This document shows, in pieces, positions 1 to 11,889 of a stretch of DNA of 64,000 nucleotides; the first letter of the stretch is position 1; each line of letters opens with the position of its first letter. Position numbers and translations under genes: made by a program. Origin of the DNA: Macrostomum hystrix (Eukaryota; Platyhelminthes; Macrostomidae). The notes under the pieces are model-generated. The model worked only from the letters and a program-made list of their open reading frames with translations. It searched no databases and was not told the origin of the DNA. The stretch spans positions 1,302,001 through 1,366,000 of the forward strand of contig CATNEN010000008.1 in the NCBI GenBank assembly GCA_950097015.1, given 5' to 3'.

Positions 1-146
1 TTGGCTAAGGAATGTACATCCATTATCTTCTAAGAGGCTCATTGGCTAAGGAATGTACATCCATTACCTTCTAAGAGGCTCTTCTAAGAGGAATGTACAA
101 GAATGTACATGCATGGCTAAGGCGGAGAACAGCACGGAGCTCTCAC

Positions 147-3100
147 TTGAGCAGCACGGAGCCTCTCTGCAGCAGCAGTCGAGCAACCTTCAGGTGACCG
201 CCCTCGGCAGCCAGATGCAGCGGCGACCGGCCCATCCGGTTCACGATGTTCAGCAGCGCCGGGCAGGCGTCAATCAGATTTCGGCAGATGTTGAGCCTGC
301 CGTAGCTAGCGGCAAAGTGCAACGGCGAGCTGCTGTCAAAATTCAGCACCTGGCACTGGGCGCCAAGCTGCAGCAGGATGCCCGTGACAGCCAGGTTGCC
401 CTTCCGCGTCGAATAGTGCAACGGCGTGCAGCCGAATGCGTCCTTCTGGTTGAGCTGCTCCGTGCACTTCTGTTTAGCAATTGTTATTTTATAACCCGGT
501 TGCTTGCTAATTTATTTTCTAAATCTAGGAAACCTCAGGTAACTACTTAGATAGCCGATTTCCCCAAAATCATAGATTTTTCCTAAAAATAATGTTTCCC
601 CCAAAATTGTCATGTTTTGACAAAAGCATTTATTTTTCCAAAGTAATCGAGATCTGAGATTTTACAAAAGTTTCCCTCAAAATCAACTTTTTATTTAAAA
701 ATCATTCGCTGACAATGAAATTAATATGGGATCAGAGCGAAGTGGGGATCAGAGCGAAGTTGGGATCTGAGCGAAGTTGAGATCTGAGGGAAGTTGGGAT
801 CAGAGCGAAGTTGGGATCTGAGGGAAGTTGGGATCTGAGCGAAGTTGTTATAAGAGCGAAGTTGGGATCTGAGCGAAGTTAGGATCTGAGGGAAGTTGGG
901 ATCTGAGGGAAGTTGGGATCAGAGCGAAGTTGGGATCAGAGCGAAGTTGGGATCTGAGCGAAGTTGGGATCTGAGCGAAGTTGGGATCAGAGCGAAGTTG
1001 GGATCAGAGCGAAGTTGGGATCAGAGCGAAGTTGGGATCTGAGCGAAGTTGGGATCTGAGCGAAGTTGGGATCAGAGCGAAGTTGGGATCAGAGCGAAGT
1101 TGGGATCTGAGCGAAGTTGGGATCTGAGGGAAGTTGGGATCTGAGGGAAGTTGGGATCAGAGCGAAGTTGGGATCTGAGGGAAGTTGGGATCTGAGCGAA
1201 GTTGGGATCTGAGCGAAGTTGGGATCTGAGGGAAGTTGGGATCTGAGCGAAGTTGGGATCAGAGCGAAGTTGGGATCAGAGCGAAGTTGGGATCAGAGCG
1301 AAGTTGGGATCAGAGCGAAGTTGGGATCTGAGCGAATTTGGGATCTGAGGGAAGTTGGGATCTGAGCGAAGTTGTTATAAGATCGAAGTTGGGATCTGAG
1401 CGAAGTTGGGATCTGAGGGAAGTTGGGATCTGAGCGAAGTTGGGATCTGAGGGAAGTTGGGATCTGAGCGAAGTTGGGATCTGAGGGAAGTTGGGATCTG
1501 AGCGAAGTTGGGATCTGAGGGAAGTTGGGATCTGAGCGAAGTTGGGATCTGAGGAAAGTTGGGATCTGAGCGAAGTTGGGATCTGAATGAAGTTGGGATC
1601 TGAGCGAAGTTGTGATAAGAGCGAAGTTGGGATCTGAGGGAAGTTGGGATCTGAGGAAAGTTGGGATCTGAGGGAAGTTGGGATCTGAGCGAAGTTGGGA
1701 TCTGAGCGAAGTTGGGATCTGAGGGAAGTTGGGATCTGAGCGAAGTTGGGATCTGAGGAAAGTTGGGATCTGAGCGAAGTTGTGATAAGAGCGAAGTTGG
1801 GATCTGAGGAAAGTTGGGATCTGAGCGAAGTTGGGATCTGAGGAAAGTTGGGATCTGAGCGAAGTTGTGATAAGAGCGAAGTTGGGATCTGAGGAAAGTT
1901 GGGATCTGAGCGAAGTTGGGATCTGAGGAAAGTTGGGATCTGAGCGAAGTTGGGATCTGAGCGAAGTTGGGATCTGAGGGAAGTTGGGATCTGAGCGAAG
2001 TTGGGATCTGAGGGAAGTTGGGATCTGAGGGAAGTTGGGATCTGAGGGAAGTTGGGATCTGAGGGAAGTTGGGATCTGAGGGAAGTTGGGATCTGAGGGA
2101 AGTTGGGATCTGAGGGAAGTTGGGATCTGAGCGAAGTTGGGATCTGAGGAAAGTTGGGATCTGAGCGAAGTTGGGATCTGAGGGAAGTTGGGATCTGAGG
2201 GAAGTTGGGATCTGAAAGAAGTTGAGATCTAAGAAGATTTAGTTGGGGTTTAATCATTGTTCGGGCAATAATAAACTTTATTTTCCTAAAATCAGCTATT
2301 TTCCCAAAAAATAGAGATTTATCACAAAATGAAAGATTTTTTTCCAAAATGAGCTTTTTCTCTAAAATCACCCAATTTCGACTTTGCCAAAACCAACATT
2401 TTCTTCTGAAATCATCCAATGCTTTCTAAAAAATCATGGATTATCCAAAATCAAAGGTTTTATAAGAAAGCGGATTTCCCCAGCTCGCTCACCCAGCAGG
2501 AGTCGCCAGCCACCAGCTCGGCCATGAGCTGGCTCGGTCCACTGGCGATGATGGCCAGGTGCAGGAAATTCCTGCCGTCACGATCCAGAGCGGTCACGTC
2601 GACTCCGTGACTCAACAGCAGGCTTAGACAATCCAACGCGGCCTGCCGAGCCGACAGGAGCAGGACCGTGTTGTCCTGACTGTCCCGCAGCTCCGGGTTG
2701 GCACCATGCTGCTCGTTGTGGTAATTTTAAACAAATAAATGATTGGACACAGTTGTTCTACTCACTCCTGAGCTCACACGCACATCTGCCCTGAATTCAC
2801 CATCGTTAGGCAGTGTACACTCTCAATGCGTCCTGGTGTTGGTCCTCACGGACATTCTAAACTAAGAAGGGGCAATGCCCCCCCTAGAGGTGTTGGCGAA
2901 TGCCACCCACGTCGCCAGTGACTCGAAGATACTTAGTTGTTTTTTACAGGCCATTGTTTTCTAGGAATTTATGAGCAAGTTTGGAGTAATTTGCAATCCA
3001 GTCTTTATAGTCAGCTTGTGCCATAAGTTCAAGGGGGTGGTCTAACGCGTTTGCCTCTCGCACCAAGGTCCCTAAGTTCGATTCCGCGGCGAGCCCTATT

Positions 3101-6100
3101 CATTTGGGGTGCAGCCGGGGAGAGAAGGCTTGGGGGGCTTGTCGTGCAATTTACGCCCTTGAGGGCCAACCTCCAAGGCACAGTGAGAGCGTACACTGCC
3201 TGACGATGAGAAAGTCAGGGCAGATGTACACACCTGTGTGAGCGTATGCCTGCGTACAGTATCTGTGTGCGAGTGTGCTCAGGAGTCAGCGAAATGGGCA
3301 GAATTGGCTCCTCGCTGGCTGCGGGTCTAGTGTCACCAAATGATTTGACATTGCCCGCAGCCCTTCGGCCAATAATTATTGACTGATTTGTATTATCATC
3401 GCACAATGAAGGCTGAGATGACGCCGACACTTGTGATGGACCCAAGTTGATTTTGAATCTATTGTCAGAATCAATGAATATCGGTTTATGCATCAGCGAT
3501 TGCACAGCTCGGAAATAAACTCGGTCAATGAAATCAGATTTTTCTCGCCTGTTGCAGAAGCATGCGGAGCGCCTCGGCTCTGTCAAAAATCACCGCCTTG
3601 TGCAACGGCGTCTGGCCGTTGATGTCCTTCAGCGTCAAGACAGTGGCAGCCCGCTGCGGCTGATGACGGAGCATCAGTTCCAGCATCTCAGCTTCGCCCT
3701 TCAACGCCGCGTGATGCACCGGCGTGCTACCGTCGCCGCCGACATTCGATTCGCTGTCGACGATTGGCTTCGAAGCGGCGTCGATGTCGGCACCCAGTTG
3801 AAGGCAGAGGCGAACGCAGGCGGGATCGCCGGAGGTCACCGCCAGGTGAAGCGGCAGGTTGCCCTCCAGGTCCGGGATGCGCATCAGAGATCCGGGCGGC
3901 AGTTTCAAGGTCTCTCGACCGAGGCGAGCCATAAAGTCCAGGCAGCGCTTGCTGCCGTGAATCACCGACACATGCACCGGGTAGCTGCCCAGCCGGCTGG
4001 CGATGCAGAGCTGCAGACCGCGGCCAGTCTTGACAAGTTCGGGTTTAGGTTTGGGGATATATTAATTATAAAAAAAATTGCAGAAGGGCTGTGGGCTGTG
4101 GCACATCATTTGGGGACACTAGACCCGCAGCCAGCGAGGAGGCAATTCTGCCCATTTCGCTGACTCCTGAGCACACATGTGTACATCTGCCCTGACTTTC
4201 TCATCGTCAGGCAGTGTACACCCTCACTGTGCCTTGGAGGCTGGCCCTCAAGGGTGTAAATTGCACTACAAGCCTCCAAGCCTTCAAATAAATGTGGCCT
4301 CGCCGCGGAATCGAGCTCAGGGACCTTGGTGCGAGAGGCAAACGTGTTAGACCGCTCTGCTACTCACCCCCCCTTGGGTTTGGGGAGGAGAAAGACACCT
4401 GGATAAAATCCCATAGCTTAATCCGAACCGCAGCGAAATGCAAATATCTAATTAAGGAAACAGAATTTTGTGACAATTTCTACAGGCTCGACTGTATAAG
4501 AATCTAAAGAGCTGGGATGTAGAATCTGAATGATTGACAGCTAGCCGTTAAAGCCACTATTACGGATGTTCATTCCATGGACTGTAGGGACGCCACTCCC
4601 ACCCACAATTATCCCAGCTAATGCTGGTACCCATTACTCATACAAAATTCAGAGTTAAGTGTTTTGCTAAAGGACACAAGTTTTTTCGGGAATCGAACCC
4701 CCAACCTTCAAGTCGCGAGTCCTACCACCCTCTTGATAGATTTTCTTCATTTTTGTTAAAAATGTAAAACCTATTCAGCAGTCATTAATTCTAGGCTTTG
4801 AAATGAAGCAGATAATATTTGCCCAAGTCAAGTTTCCCAGTTCAGGTGTTAGTTATAGAGGTCCGTGTTGGTTAGCCTACCAGAAATTCTAGGGCATCTG
4901 CTGAGTCCTTCAGGCAGGCAAAGTGAGCAGCCGTGTAGCCCTGATAGCCGACAATATTGACGTCTGCCGCAGGTGAACGGCACAGCTCACTGAGACAGGC
5001 AACCAGATTGAGCTGGCTGGCCAGGTGAATAGGCGCCATTCTCTCTGCCCGGGACAGCAAATTAGGCTTGGCGCCCAACTCAATAAGGCGACGAATAGAC
5101 AGGGCTTGATTCGAAGAGACGGCCTCGTGTAGGGGCGTGCGACCAATGTCATCATCGGAGTTTATGTCTGGGAAGGGCGTTAGTTGGTTTGGGTCTGGTA
5201 GATTCAGGTCTGGGAGAGTTAAGACTGGTAGTTTCGATTATGTTAGGTTCACGTCTGGTAGGTTCAAGTCTGGTAGGTTCGAGTCTGGTAGGTTCAAGTC
5301 TGGTAGTCTTGTAGGTTCGAGTCTGGTAGTTTCGAGCCTGGTAGGTTTGAGTCTGGTAGTTTCGAGTCTGGAAGGTTCGAGTCTGGTAGGTTCGAGTCTG
5401 GTAGGTTCAAGTCTGGTAGTCTTGTAGGTTCGAGTCTGGTAGTTTCGAGTCTGGTAGGTTCAAGTCTGGTAGGTTCAAGTCTGGTAGGTCTGGTAGGTTC
5501 GAGTCTTGTAGGCTCGAGTCTGGTAGGTTCGAGTCTTGTAAGTTCGAGTCTTGTAGGTTCGAGTCTGGTAGTTTCGAGTCTGGTAGTCTTGTAGGTTCGA
5601 GTCTGGTAGTTTCGAGCCTGGTAGGTTTGAGTCTGGTAGTTTCGAGTCTGAAAGGTTCGAGTCTGGTAGGTTCGAGTCTGGTAGGTTCAAGTCTGGTAGT
5701 CTTGTAGGTTCGAGTCTGGTAGTTTCGAGTCTGGTAGGTTCAAGTCTGGTAGTCTTGTAGGTTCGAGTCTGGTAGTTTCGAGTCTGGTAGGTTCAAGTCT
5801 GGTAGTCTTGTAGGTTCGAGTCTGGTAGTTTCGAGTCTGGTAGGTTCAAGTCTGGTAGTCTTGTAGGTTCGAGTCTGGTAGTTTCGAGTCTGGTAGGTTC
5901 AAGTCTGGTAGTCTTGTAGGTTCGAGTCTGGTAGTTTCGAGCCTGGTAGGTTTGAGTCTGGTAGTTTCGAGTCTGGTAGGTTCGAGTCTGATAGGTTCGA
6001 GTCTGGTATTTTCGAGTCTGGTAGTTTCGAGTCTGGTAGTTTCGAGTCTGATAGGTTCGAGTCTGCTAGTTTTGAGTCTGGTAGGTTCGAGTCTGGTAGG

Positions 6101-7601
6101 TTAGGGTCTGGTAGATCGGTTTTAAATGAGTCAGTTTAAATGAAAGTCTGACAGGATCAATAGAGTAAGCAGTGTTAGAAAAAAAAGTAGGCCTTAAAAT
6201 CCAATATTTACCTGATGGAATCGAGAAATTTACTTAGTCGAGTAAGATATTTAAACAAGCTGTTGACCTCTTAAAAACTTCTGTTGGGGTTGGATTGGGG
6301 TGGATGTGATGCCGCTAGAATCTAAATACAACTCGAGTTTGCTTTTTACTCTTAGATAATATTTATCTTTGAATCATCTAGCCTTGCACTTGAATTCGCT
6401 GTTACCTGTTTGCCTTGACAACAAATCAGCTGAGTAAAAGTGCACAGTTCAGAGAGACGATCGTGTTTACCATAGTTACGGTATAGTTACATTTGACTTT
6501 TGCAACATTCCTTGCAAGTTAATAGGGGATCATGGGATTGAGTGCTCGGAGTGAATAGAGATTATGGAATGGAGTGCTCAGATTGAATAGAGATTATGGA
6601 ATGGAGTGCTCAGAGTGAATAGAGATTATGGAATGGAGTGCTCAGATTGAATAGAGATCATGGAATGGAGTGCTCAGATTGAATACAGATCATGGAATGG
6701 AGTGCTCAGATTGAATAGAGATCATGGAATGGAGTGCTCAGATTGAATAGAGATTATGGAATGGAGTGCTCAGAGTGAATAGAGATTATGGAATGGAGTG
6801 CTCAGAGTGAATAGAGATTATGGAATGAAGTGCTCAGAGTGAATAGAGATTATTGAATGGAGTGCTCAGAGTGAATAGAGATTATTGAATGGAGTGCTCA
6901 GAGTGAATAGAGATTATGGAATGGAGTGCTCAGAGTGAATAGAGATTATGGAATGGAGTGCTCAGAGTGAATAGAGATTATGGAATGGAGTGCTCAGAGT
7001 GAATAGAGATTATTGAATGGAGTGCTCAGAGTGAATAGAGATTATGGAATGGAGTGCTCAGAGTGAATAGAGATTATTGAATGGAGTGCTCAGAGTGAAT
7101 AGAGATTATGGAATGGAGTGCTCAGATTGAATACAGATCATGGAATGGAGTGCTCAGATTGAATAGGAGTCATGAGAGATTTTGAGTAGGTTCTGCTCAC
7201 CCGCTCCCATGAGGGCCAGCAGCCCCAGGGTCTCTACTTGGCCCCGCTTCGCGGCAAAGTGCATCAAGCCCTGGCCGGATTCATCCGTTGCCCATAGCAA
7301 CGCTTGGTTGCCACGGAGACTCGACTTAAGATGATCAATCTTGGCGTCTGAAACCAACTTTTATAAAATATATAAGTATTGAAAGTTAATTTCTATTTAA
7401 TAGTTAAGGCCTTTCTATCCTTCTAAGATTCAGTATTCTCACATCAAAGATTGACTTCTCAGATTCGAACCCAGAGCCGCAGTTCTCCAATCGAGTTGCA
7501 CTGCCCGTAGCGTCGTCAGTCGTATCGGTCTCCATGGAAACCATAGAGATATTCGATGAAGCGTTTGAGCGCTTCATCAAAAGGTCCACAGCTGGCTTCA
7601 T
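147..7601 (-). CDS. TRPA1: TRPA1-like cation channel, N-terminal ankyrin region (6 exons, 3' part outside window)
   Basis: Coding exons in transcript order: 7443-7601, 7201-7339, 4881-5167, 3549-4028, 2493-2708, 147-469; about 534 codons, all phases agreeing. The start is the ATG at 7601, opening a Ser/Thr-rich leader. Ankyrin repeats follow. The motif order matches the TRPA1 ankyrin domain: MHFAAKRGQVE, GRTPLHEAVSSNQ, MAPIHLASQLN, LPLHLAVTSGDPACVRLCLQ, DRDGRNFLHLAI, then GCTPLHYS and SPLHFAASYGR followed by SPLHLAAEGGHLKVARLLLQ. TRPA1 is a plasma-membrane channel opened by electrophiles or temperature; its six membrane helices and pore would lie left of base 1. The acceptors of exons 2 and 4 are less certain than the rest. 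The 3549 donor is GC rather than GT. Large introns carry tandem arrays and SINEs. A generic ankyrin protein is the alternative, but the repeat-by-repeat match favours TRPA1. Confidence 0.82.
720..2230. repeat. Minisatellite array, 17-bp unit, TRPA1 intron 5
   Basis: About 85-90 head-to-tail copies of a 17-bp unit (gaagttgggatctgagc). Variants alternate agagcgaag, ctgagggaag and ctgaggaaag, with occasional ttgttataagagcgaag units. It fills most of the intron between 470 and 2492. The long minus-strand reading frame across it (repeating SQLRSDPNF) is a by-product of periodicity (17 is not a multiple of 3, so the peptide period is 17 residues). Confidence 0.97.
2745..2860 (-). mobile_element. 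SINE-A fragment
   Basis: Diverged central part of the tRNA-derived SINE family called SINE-A here (acatctgccctga, caccatcgttaggcagtgtacac). It is recognised by comparison with 3025-3385 and 4063-4370. It ends 37 bp upstream of the acceptor of the TRPA1 exon at 2708. Confidence 0.7.
3025..3385 (+). mobile_element. tRNA-derived SINE (SINE-A), near full length
   Basis: The head is tRNA-like, with a B-box-like agttcgattccgcgg at about 3074. A conserved body follows (agagaaggcttgggggg; gtacactgcctgacgatgag; gctggctgcgggtctagtgt) and the tail is cccgcagccc plus aataattatt. At least six related copies or fragments occur elsewhere in the window. It lies in TRPA1 intron 4 and is antisense to that gene. 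Confidence 0.85.
4063..4370 (-). mobile_element. SINE-A copy, inverted relative to 3025-3385
   Basis: The complement carries the same tRNA-like head (ctcgattccgcggcgagg) and body as the 3025 copy. Its T-rich tail on the TRPA1 sense strand runs into the presumed acceptor of the exon that starts at 4028. Together with 3025-3385 it flanks that exon with inverted repeats. Confidence 0.85.
4515..4740 (-). mobile_element. tRNA-derived SINE, second family (SINE-B)
   Basis: The complement begins with a tRNA-like head (gggttcgattcccg, B box), then cctttagcaaaacactta, accagcattagctggg and acagtccatgga. The head-plus-body layout is typical of tRNA SINEs. Related copies: 20920-21170, 41450-41545 and 46180-46345. 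Located in TRPA1 intron 3. Confidence 0.75.
5180..6115. repeat. Minisatellite array, 15-bp unit, TRPA1 intron 2 (acceptor side)
   Basis: About 60 copies of gtctggtaggttcga and close variants (gtagtttcgagtctg). Longer modules that include gtcttgtaggttcgagtctg are repeated five or more times near 5695-5940. The array starts within about 15 bp of the acceptor of the exon that begins at 5167. Confidence 0.96.
6530..7175. repeat. Minisatellite array, 32-bp unit, TRPA1 intron 2 (donor side)
   Basis: About 20 copies of a 32-bp unit built from gaatagagattatggaatgg plus agtgctcagagt, very homogeneous. Base variants are g/t at agagt/agatt and attatg/atcatg. It ends about 25 bp from the exon 2 donor. 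The same intron carries the unrelated 15-bp array at 5180-6115. Confidence 0.96.
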
Positions 7602-7739
7602 GACTGCCTAGTTAAAGATGTGCACGGAATCTGAAATTGCTTCTAGCGAGACATTTTATAGACGAGACTACAAATCATCATTTATTTAAAAAACGTGAGC
7701 CAATGAGAACCTCTGACTTGCAAGCTCGTCTTGAGTTAG

Positions 7740-8690
7740 CACTGATCTGCTCGGATTAGCTCAGATCTACTCAAATATGCTCGGATTAGCTCAGATCTAC
7801 TCAAATATCCTCGGATTAGCTCAGATCTACTCAAACATGCTCGGATTAGCTCAGATCTTTTCAAATCTGCTCGGATCTACTCAATATGCTAGGATTAGCT
7901 CAGATCTTCTCAAATCTACTCAAATATGCTCGGATTAGCTCCGATCTTTTCAAATCTGCTCGGATCTACTCAATATGCTAGGATTAGCTTAGATCTTCTC
8001 AAATCTGCTCGGATCTACTCAAATCTTCTCAGATCTACTCAAATCTGCTCGGATCTACTCAAATCTGCTCGGATCTACTCAAATCTGCTCGGATTAGCTC
8101 AGATCTACTCAAATCTGCTCGGATTAGCTCAGATCTACTCAAATCTGCTCGGATTAGCTCAGATCTACTCAAATATCCTCGGATTAGCTTAGATCTTCTC
8201 AAATCTGCTCGGATCTACTCAAATCTTCTCAGATCTACTCAAATCTGCTCGGATCTACTCAAATCTGCTCGGATCTACTCAAATCTGCTCGGATCTACTC
8301 AAATCTGCTCTGATCTACTCAAATCTGCTCTGATCGACTCAAATCTGCTCGGATCTACTCAAATCTGCTCAGGTCTACTCAAATCTGCTCGGATTAGCTC
8401 AGATCTACTCAAATCTGCTTGGATCTACTCAAATCTGCTCTGATCTACTCAAATCTGCTCTGATCTACTCAAATCTGCTCGGATCTACTCAAATCTGCTC
8501 AGATCTACTCAAATCTGCTCGGATTAGCTCAGATCTACTCAAATCTGCTCGGATCTACTCAAATCTGCTCGGATCTACTCAAATCTGCTCAGATCTACTC
8601 AAATCTGCTCGGATCTACTCAAATCTGCTCGGATCTACTCAAATCTGCTCGGATCTACTCAAATCTACTCGGATCTGTTCAGATTCGCTC
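7740..8690. repeat. Minisatellite array, 20-bp unit, upstream of TRPA1
   Basis: About 47 copies of a 20-bp unit (ctcggatctactcaaatctg) mixed with ctcggattagctcagatcta modules. It begins about 140 bp upstream of the TRPA1 start codon, so it lies in the promoter, the 5'UTR or a 5' non-coding intron. Confidence 0.95.
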
Positions 8691-9366
8691 ATCCGCTAGT
8701 ATTCCGGCTCCGAACTTGCCAAGACGACTCCATTTAAATGTCTGATCCGATTCGGCAGGTTCGAGAGGCATTCTAGTTAAATCGGTTTTTACTGCACTAA
8801 CGGAAAAGTCACACTTTGAATTTTTTAAATGACGGATTCTGTGCAACAAAGAAATTTCTTACCCTTAGGAAACATGTCTGTTGAGATGAGTTAGTGTGAG
8901 AATTGTGACTAGCTATTTAGTAATTCACGAAACCAAAAATGAACTGCCAATTTTTTCGCAACTCACAATGGCTCATAAAGAATTTATTCTTTTTGTTTGT
9001 TGCCATAGCAACTATAGCGTGAGCTGCATCAAAGAGAAAACCCTTTTTGCATCAAATGCATGCAAGGAACAATTTTTGGCAGGAAGGACAAAGTCTATTT
9101 CTCAAGATCTGTAGTATTGCACTCACTCAATGTACTAATAATGCGGTAGTTGGACTTGCAGAGATTTCTGCACGAGCAGAAGAATCTGTGTGCAGCAGTT
9201 TACCAGAATGTCTATGGTAAAATCTAGTTCAGGCGGCAGGGTCAACGCTCCACAAACACGGATGTTATATATAGAAGTCCTTGTCCAGGGTTCGGAGCCA
9301 TAGAATTGACATCTGCTAAATATTACCTAATATTTAGGCTTGATCTGTGAAATTGGATAAATTCGC
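8691..9366. other. Intergenic, nothing recognised
   Basis: AT-rich sequence between the 20-bp array and dispersed repeat C. I see no convincing exon, RNA gene or repeat. The 72-codon frame at 8896 has no family resemblance and no splice context. Confidence 0.5.
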
Positions 9367-9725
9367 GTCAGGGTGTCTATAGTGGCCTAATTCCACCTGT
9401 TGTAGCCCTTGAAGGTCCAGCAAATCCCTCTAGATAACGGTATACCGGTAGGTGACCACCGAAGACGGAGATGATGCAGGTATATTCGGCTGACATGCAG
9501 ATAAATTTTGAAGGCCGCTTTGAAGCGTGTATGAAATACACTAGCGCTTATGGCAAAAATCAGACCTTCGGCCAGAAATATTGAATATCTCGACGGTCTG
9601 ACGAGCTGGCGACTTGATTTTTGTTTCAGAAGAAGCGCAACAAAAAGTTGGCCCGCGTTCTTGAGTTTCGTGTGCTTGCGTTGCTCCGTTCGGGTGCAGC
9701 ACAAAAAATTTCAGGGGGATTTTCC
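9367..9725 (-). mobile_element. Dispersed repeat C, copy 1
   Basis: The complement aligns over its whole length with 23540-23920. Shared blocks include tttctatggtaaaa-free stretches such as actcaagaac..gggccaactt, ggccactatagacaccctga, ggtggtcacct and atttgctgga. Some open frames survive, but I recognise no transposase or reverse transcriptase, so the class is unknown. Confidence 0.75.
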
Positions 9726-9754
9726 CCTTGCTAGTTCTATTGTGAATTGAATAT

Positions 9755-10747
9755 CCCGCTGGGACTCAACTCCGACATTTTGCAGACTGTTGGTTCGATT
9801 TCGGACCGAAATTCACACGAAATGTAATTTCGACCCGATTTTGAACCGTTTTAGAGCCGAATTTCATCTGCACTGTGTCGGATCAAAATCGGCTGACTGT
9901 CGGGAAAGTTTTGGACCGATTTTTCCAAGACTCACCCGAATTTCATTCCTGGTTTAATGCTCAAACAGTTTTTTACCTTACTTTGGCTACCAGTTGCTGC
10001 GCATGCAATCAACAGGAATGCAGATTATAATTTCCGACGGTTTTTATTTTTTGTATTTATTGTAAACAAGTGCCATTATAATTACACTAACAAAATAACT
10101 GTGAGCAGTGCAAAAAATCTGAAAGGTGTCCTGATCGCGACATGATCTTGTCTACAGTGTACTGTCTTTTAACTTTTTTGCCGTTGCGTACGCAGATCGT
10201 ATTAGGCAATTTTCTATGTTTTCTATTTCCACACGAGTTTCGTACTAACTCTTCAGATTTCCTCCTAGTTAAAACGCCAACTAGAGTTTCTATTTGATAA
10301 GCATGTACATGTACAGATAAATATCGATGAAAGTCGGGTCTTCAGTGTCGGGCGAAAGTCTTGTAGCAGTTGGTCCGACATGTAGAGATGAATATCGATG
10401 AAAATCGGACGGATATACATCGTCATATTTCTACACAGGTGAAAGTCGGAGTTATTTTGGGTGAAAGTTGCAGTTGTCGTTACGGTTTTTTGAAAAATCG
10501 ATGAGTCGTCGATTTTCTCGGGCCGATTTTTCACTTTTGGTCCGACAAAAAACCGATGAAAATCGTACGAAGATGAATGTCGATCCGTTTTTTATCTTTT
10601 GTTTGCGACTTTCAAAATCTTTGCCCAAAATCGACCCGACGGCACCGACGCCCCAACAAGATGAAAATCGGGAATAAATCGGCCCGATTTTCCCTTCGTT
10701 TGTGTCGGGCCGTTTAAAGTTGAATTTCGGAGTTAGGTCCCAGCGGG
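9755..10747. mobile_element. MITE-like non-autonomous DNA transposon, 993 bp
   Basis: The left end starts cccgctgggactcaactccg (9755) and the right end finishes cggagttaggtcccagcggg (10747). They form imperfect terminal inverted repeats of about 25 bp. Both ends are flanked by the trinucleotide tat (9752-9754 and 10748-10750), a possible target duplication. The interior is rich in short inverted motifs of the type aaaatcggnccgatttt. No transposase gene is seen. Confidence 0.75.
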
Positions 10748-11310
10748 TATTTATATCTGAGTCTATTTTATTAGATTTTTGCTAATTTTTTTCTTACTTC
10801 ATTGACTTCTGAAGCTCAGAAATGCAGAATTTTGAGAAAATGTTCTAAACAAAATTTTTTGTTTCATATTTTTATAAGGTTTGAGGTGAACAAAATTGTT
10901 TGCATATTTTACAATAAGAGTATCTTCTATATTAGGTAAAGAGCTTCCAGTTTAGTTAGAACAATGCAACAATTTCACTAATTGTACCAAACACGTAAGC
11001 GCATACACGGGACCAGATGGGTTCAGAAAGCAGTTTAGATTAACAAAAAAGTAATGAAAGATAGCGAATTGATAGATTCGAGACTTACATTTAGAAACGA
11101 TAACTGAAGCAGAGAGTAGAAAAATATAAGCAAAAACATTCACTGCGACAGGTGTAATAAATCCTAAAGATGACAAGGGCATTTATCGATATCTTTGATC
11201 TGCTAAACTACCAATCAGAAGCACAATGTTCATCAAATAGGTAAGCTGAGTAAAAACTTATAAACCGCCTTGCCCTGAACTTTAATAGCTTATCGGCCAA
11301 ATCCGATAAG
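10748..11310. other. Intergenic, nothing recognised
   Basis: AT-rich single-copy sequence between the MITE-like element and the 18-bp array. No coding or RNA feature is supported. Confidence 0.5.
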
Positions 11311-11312
11311 GT

Positions 11313-11888
11313 CATGGCTAAATATGGGATCATTGGAGAATATCGGATCATAGGAGAATATGGGATCATAGGAGAATATGGGATCATAGGAGAATATGGG
11401 ATCATAGGAGAATATGGGATCATAGGAGAATATGGGATCATCGGAGAATATTGGATCATTGGAGAATATGGGATCATAGGAGAATATGGGATCATAGGAG
11501 AATATGGGATCATTGGAGAATATGGGATCATAGGAGAATATGGGATCATAGGTGAATATGGGATCATTGGAGAATATGGGATCATTGGAGAATATGGGAT
11601 CATAGGAGAATATGGGATCATTAGAGAATATGGGATCATAGGAGAATATGGGATCATTAGAGAATATGGGATCATAGGAGAATATGGGATCATTGGAGAA
11701 TATGGGATCATTGGAGAGAGTATGGGATCATTGGAGAGAATATGGGATCATGGGTCATATGGGATCATTGGAGAGAATATGGGATCATGGGTCATATGGG
11801 ATCATTGGAGAGAATATGGGATCATGGGTCAAATGGGATCATTGGAGAGAATATGGGACCATGGGTCATATGGGACCATTTTAGAATA
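11313..11888. repeat. Minisatellite array, 18-bp unit, intergenic
   Basis: About 22 copies of gaatatgggatcataggaga-type units (18-bp period), followed from about 11710 by a longer period pairing gggatcattggagagaat with gggatcatgggtcat. Because 18 is a multiple of 3, both strands show long open frames (repeating GIIGEY or MIPYSP). These are not counted as genes. Confidence 0.96.
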
Positions 11889-11889
11889 G

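Noticed and set aside
1310-2419. 369-codon minus-strand frame with repeating SQLPSDPNF
   Set aside because: Intronic 17-bp array of TRPA1; the frame stays open only because the unit lacks stops.
3528-4163. 211-codon plus-strand frame opposite a TRPA1 exon
   Set aside because: It is the antisense shadow of the ankyrin-coding exon 3549-4028 extended into a SINE.
9387-9704. 105-codon minus frame and its plus-strand shadow at 9550
   Set aside because: Lies in dispersed repeat C; the second copy at 23540 has its frame broken, so no sign of coding constraint.
11314-11889. Long open frames on both strands with repeating GIIGEY or MIPYSP
   Set aside because: They follow from an 18-bp tandem unit free of stops; no homology, no splice or start context, and both strands are open alike.
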